Assembly: GCA_035704495.1 (NCBI GenBank)
Contig: DASSWW010000020.1
Coordinates: 1-5,217 of the forward strand
Origin: UBA6022 sp035704495
GTDB taxonomy: Bacteria > Patescibacteriota > Saccharimonadia > Saccharimonadales > Saccharimonadaceae
Length of the DNA: 5,217 nucleotides
Reading direction: 5' to 3'
This document shows positions 4,328 to 5,217 of the stretch, in pieces (position 1 is the stretch's first letter; every line of letters starts with the position of its first letter). The position numbers and the translations under genes are program-made. Under the pieces are notes generated by a model. It was not told where the DNA came from. It saw nothing but the letters and a program-made list of their open reading frames with translations, and made no database searches.

Positions 4328-4744
4328 ATGATTACTTACTATACAGACGGCAGTGCCAGCCCCAATCCAGGACCAGGCGGATTTGCGGTGATTCGCGATA
4401 TGCAACCGGCCGTACTTGGGCTAGAACCAAACACGACAAACATACGCATGGAAGGCAAAGCCTTGATTGCTGCGCTGACTGACGCCAAAGGCGAAACTTG
4501 CCAGATTTACACTGACAGCGAATTTTGGATTAATGTGATTACCAAGTGGGCGCCAGGCTGGGAAGCAAAGGGCTGGAAAAAGAAAGGCGGCGAGATTAAA
4601 AATTTAGACATCGTCCAAGAAGTCTATCCGCTTTATGGCCAGTCAAACGCGACACTTATTTGGGTTCGTGGACACAATAACGACCCTGGTAACGAACTAG
4701 CTGATGAATGGGCAAACAAAGCCCGCGAAGGTGTGCGTTTATGA
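4328..4744 (+). CDS. rnhA: Ribonuclease HI
   Basis: The 138-residue product is a complete RNase H type 1 enzyme, which cuts the RNA strand of RNA-DNA hybrids using two metal ions and acts in primer removal and R-loop clearance. The catalytic acids are all present: D7 in YTDGSASPNPGPGG, E42 in RMEGKALI, D63 in IYTDSEF and D126 in GNELADEWANKA; the flexible-loop histidine is H116 in WVRGHNND. The basic, Trp-rich handle region is WAPGWEAKGWKKKGGEIKN (74-92). The family normally begins at a residue such as MITYYTDGS, so ATG 4328 is chosen over the in-frame ATG at 4292, which lies upstream of the promoter. There is no Shine-Dalgarno, and the -10 seven bases before ATG predicts a leaderless mRNA. 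Its TGA overlaps the next start (ATGA, 4741-4744). Confidence 0.95.
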   Translation: MITYYTDGSASPNPGPGGFAVIRDMQPAVLGLEPNTTNIRMEGKALIAALTDAKGETCQIYTDSEFWINVITKWAPGWEAKGWKKKGGEIKNLDIVQEVYPLYGQSNATLIWVRGHNNDPGNELADEWANKAREGVRL

Positions 4745-5217
4745 GAGAAATCGAAGTCAAAGCAACAATTACTGACCGACAAGCGATTATTACAGCCATC
4801 ACAAACAATGGCGGCAAAGTATCCGAACCGGTATCTCAGCATGATCGCGTGTACGGGCTGCCAGACGAAGCGGGAATCGATTATAACACTGCGCCGTGGC
4901 TGCGAATTCGTAGCGAAACAAAAGGTGACACGACGAAGCATTATTTTACGCTAAAAAAATCGATTACTAATCAAATGGATAGTATTGAACACGAAACCGA
5001 AGTAGCGGACGACAACGAGTTAGAAAAAATTATCGTGCACATGGATTTTGTACCGTATTCTGATTTGACGAAAACTAGGCAAAAAGCACGCATTGGTGAT
5101 ATTGAAATATGTATTGATCAGGTTGACCAGTTGGGGGATTTTGTGGAAGCCGAAAAAATGACCGCCGACGATGCAGATTATCAGGCAGTTGTCGATGAAT
5201 TGTGGACAGTATTAGAA
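4741..5217 (+). CDS. CYTH domain protein, class IV adenylate cyclase-like (3' end outside window)
   Basis: The 159 visible residues form most of a CYTH / triphosphate tunnel enzyme, a fold that binds triphosphate compounds with metal ions inside a beta barrel. The family's ExExK motif is E3-I-E5-V-K7. It is followed by HDRVYGLP (34-41), WLRIRSE (53-59), YFTLKK (68-73), ETEV (85-88), TRQKAR (112-117) and DQVDQLGDFVEAEK (126-139), whose LGxFxExE ending is typical of the CyaB / class IV adenylate cyclase branch. Thiamine-triphosphatase or inorganic triphosphatase activity is equally possible; sequence alone does not decide. The start overlaps the RNase HI stop by four bases, so the two are co-transcribed and translationally coupled; AAGGTG (4728-4733) may help re-initiation. 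No stop occurs before the window end. Known members are about 170-190 residues, so little is missing. Confidence 0.9.
   Translation, partial: MREIEVKATITDRQAIITAITNNGGKVSEPVSQHDRVYGLPDEAGIDYNTAPWLRIRSETKGDTTKHYFTLKKSITNQMDSIEHETEVADDNELEKIIVHMDFVPYSDLTKTRQKARIGDIEICIDQVDQLGDFVEAEKMTADDADYQAVVDELWTVLE

Noticed and set aside
4633..4941. - strand frame opposite RNase HI and CYTH
   Set aside because: Both strongly supported + genes cover it; its Cys/Ser/Arg-rich translation is typical of a complement frame.
1..5217. CRISPR arrays, insertion sequence ends, attachment sites, toxin-antitoxin pairs
   Set aside because: No regularly spaced repeats, transposase motifs, long terminal inverted repeats or recognisable toxin families were found.

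Overview
The window looks like a compact bacterial chromosome segment, probably from the Candidate Phyla Radiation and possibly Ca. Saccharibacteria (TM7). This is an inference. It rests on small genes on both strands, moderately AT-rich codon use, a CPR-style debranching-enzyme-like protein, a DUF2130 trace and several genes that start without a Shine-Dalgarno sequence. TAA, TAG and TGA all behave as stops, so the standard bacterial code fits and the UGA=Gly code of Absconditabacteria/Gracilibacteria does not. No insertion sequence, CRISPR array, rRNA, tRNA or phage structural gene is visible.

Layout. Positions 1-53 may hold the last codons of an upstream + gene. A + gene (143-655) encodes a 170-residue protein of unknown function with its own promoter and strong Shine-Dalgarno. 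It converges on a large - gene (681-2324) for an (alpha/alpha)6-barrel glycoside hydrolase of the amylo-alpha-1,6-glucosidase / glycogen-debranching type. Upstream of that, on the - strand, lie an unrecognised 109-residue protein (2395-2724) and a DUF488 protein (2932-3468). Between those two, on the + strand, is a decayed C-terminal fragment of a DUF2130 gene (2785-2940). DUF488 is divergent from a + DUF427 gene (3574-3876), and a perfect 11-bp inverted repeat sits between their starts. Next is a self-contained small cassette (3883-4266): extended -10 promoter, inverted repeat over the predicted transcription start, an 85-residue unknown protein with codon use unlike its neighbours, then a strong GC-rich hairpin. 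The window ends with a translationally coupled pair: RNase HI (4328-4744) and a CYTH / class IV adenylate cyclase-like protein (from 4741, cut by the window end).

The regulatory layout is the most interesting part. At three genes (debranching-like enzyme, 109-aa protein, RNase HI) a good sigma70 -10 element lies only 6-8 bases before the ATG and there is no Shine-Dalgarno, which predicts leaderless mRNAs; DUF488 may be a fourth. The 170-aa and DUF427 genes instead have classical Shine-Dalgarno sites. The genes do not form one obvious pathway. They read as independent housekeeping or accessory units, most with their own promoter.
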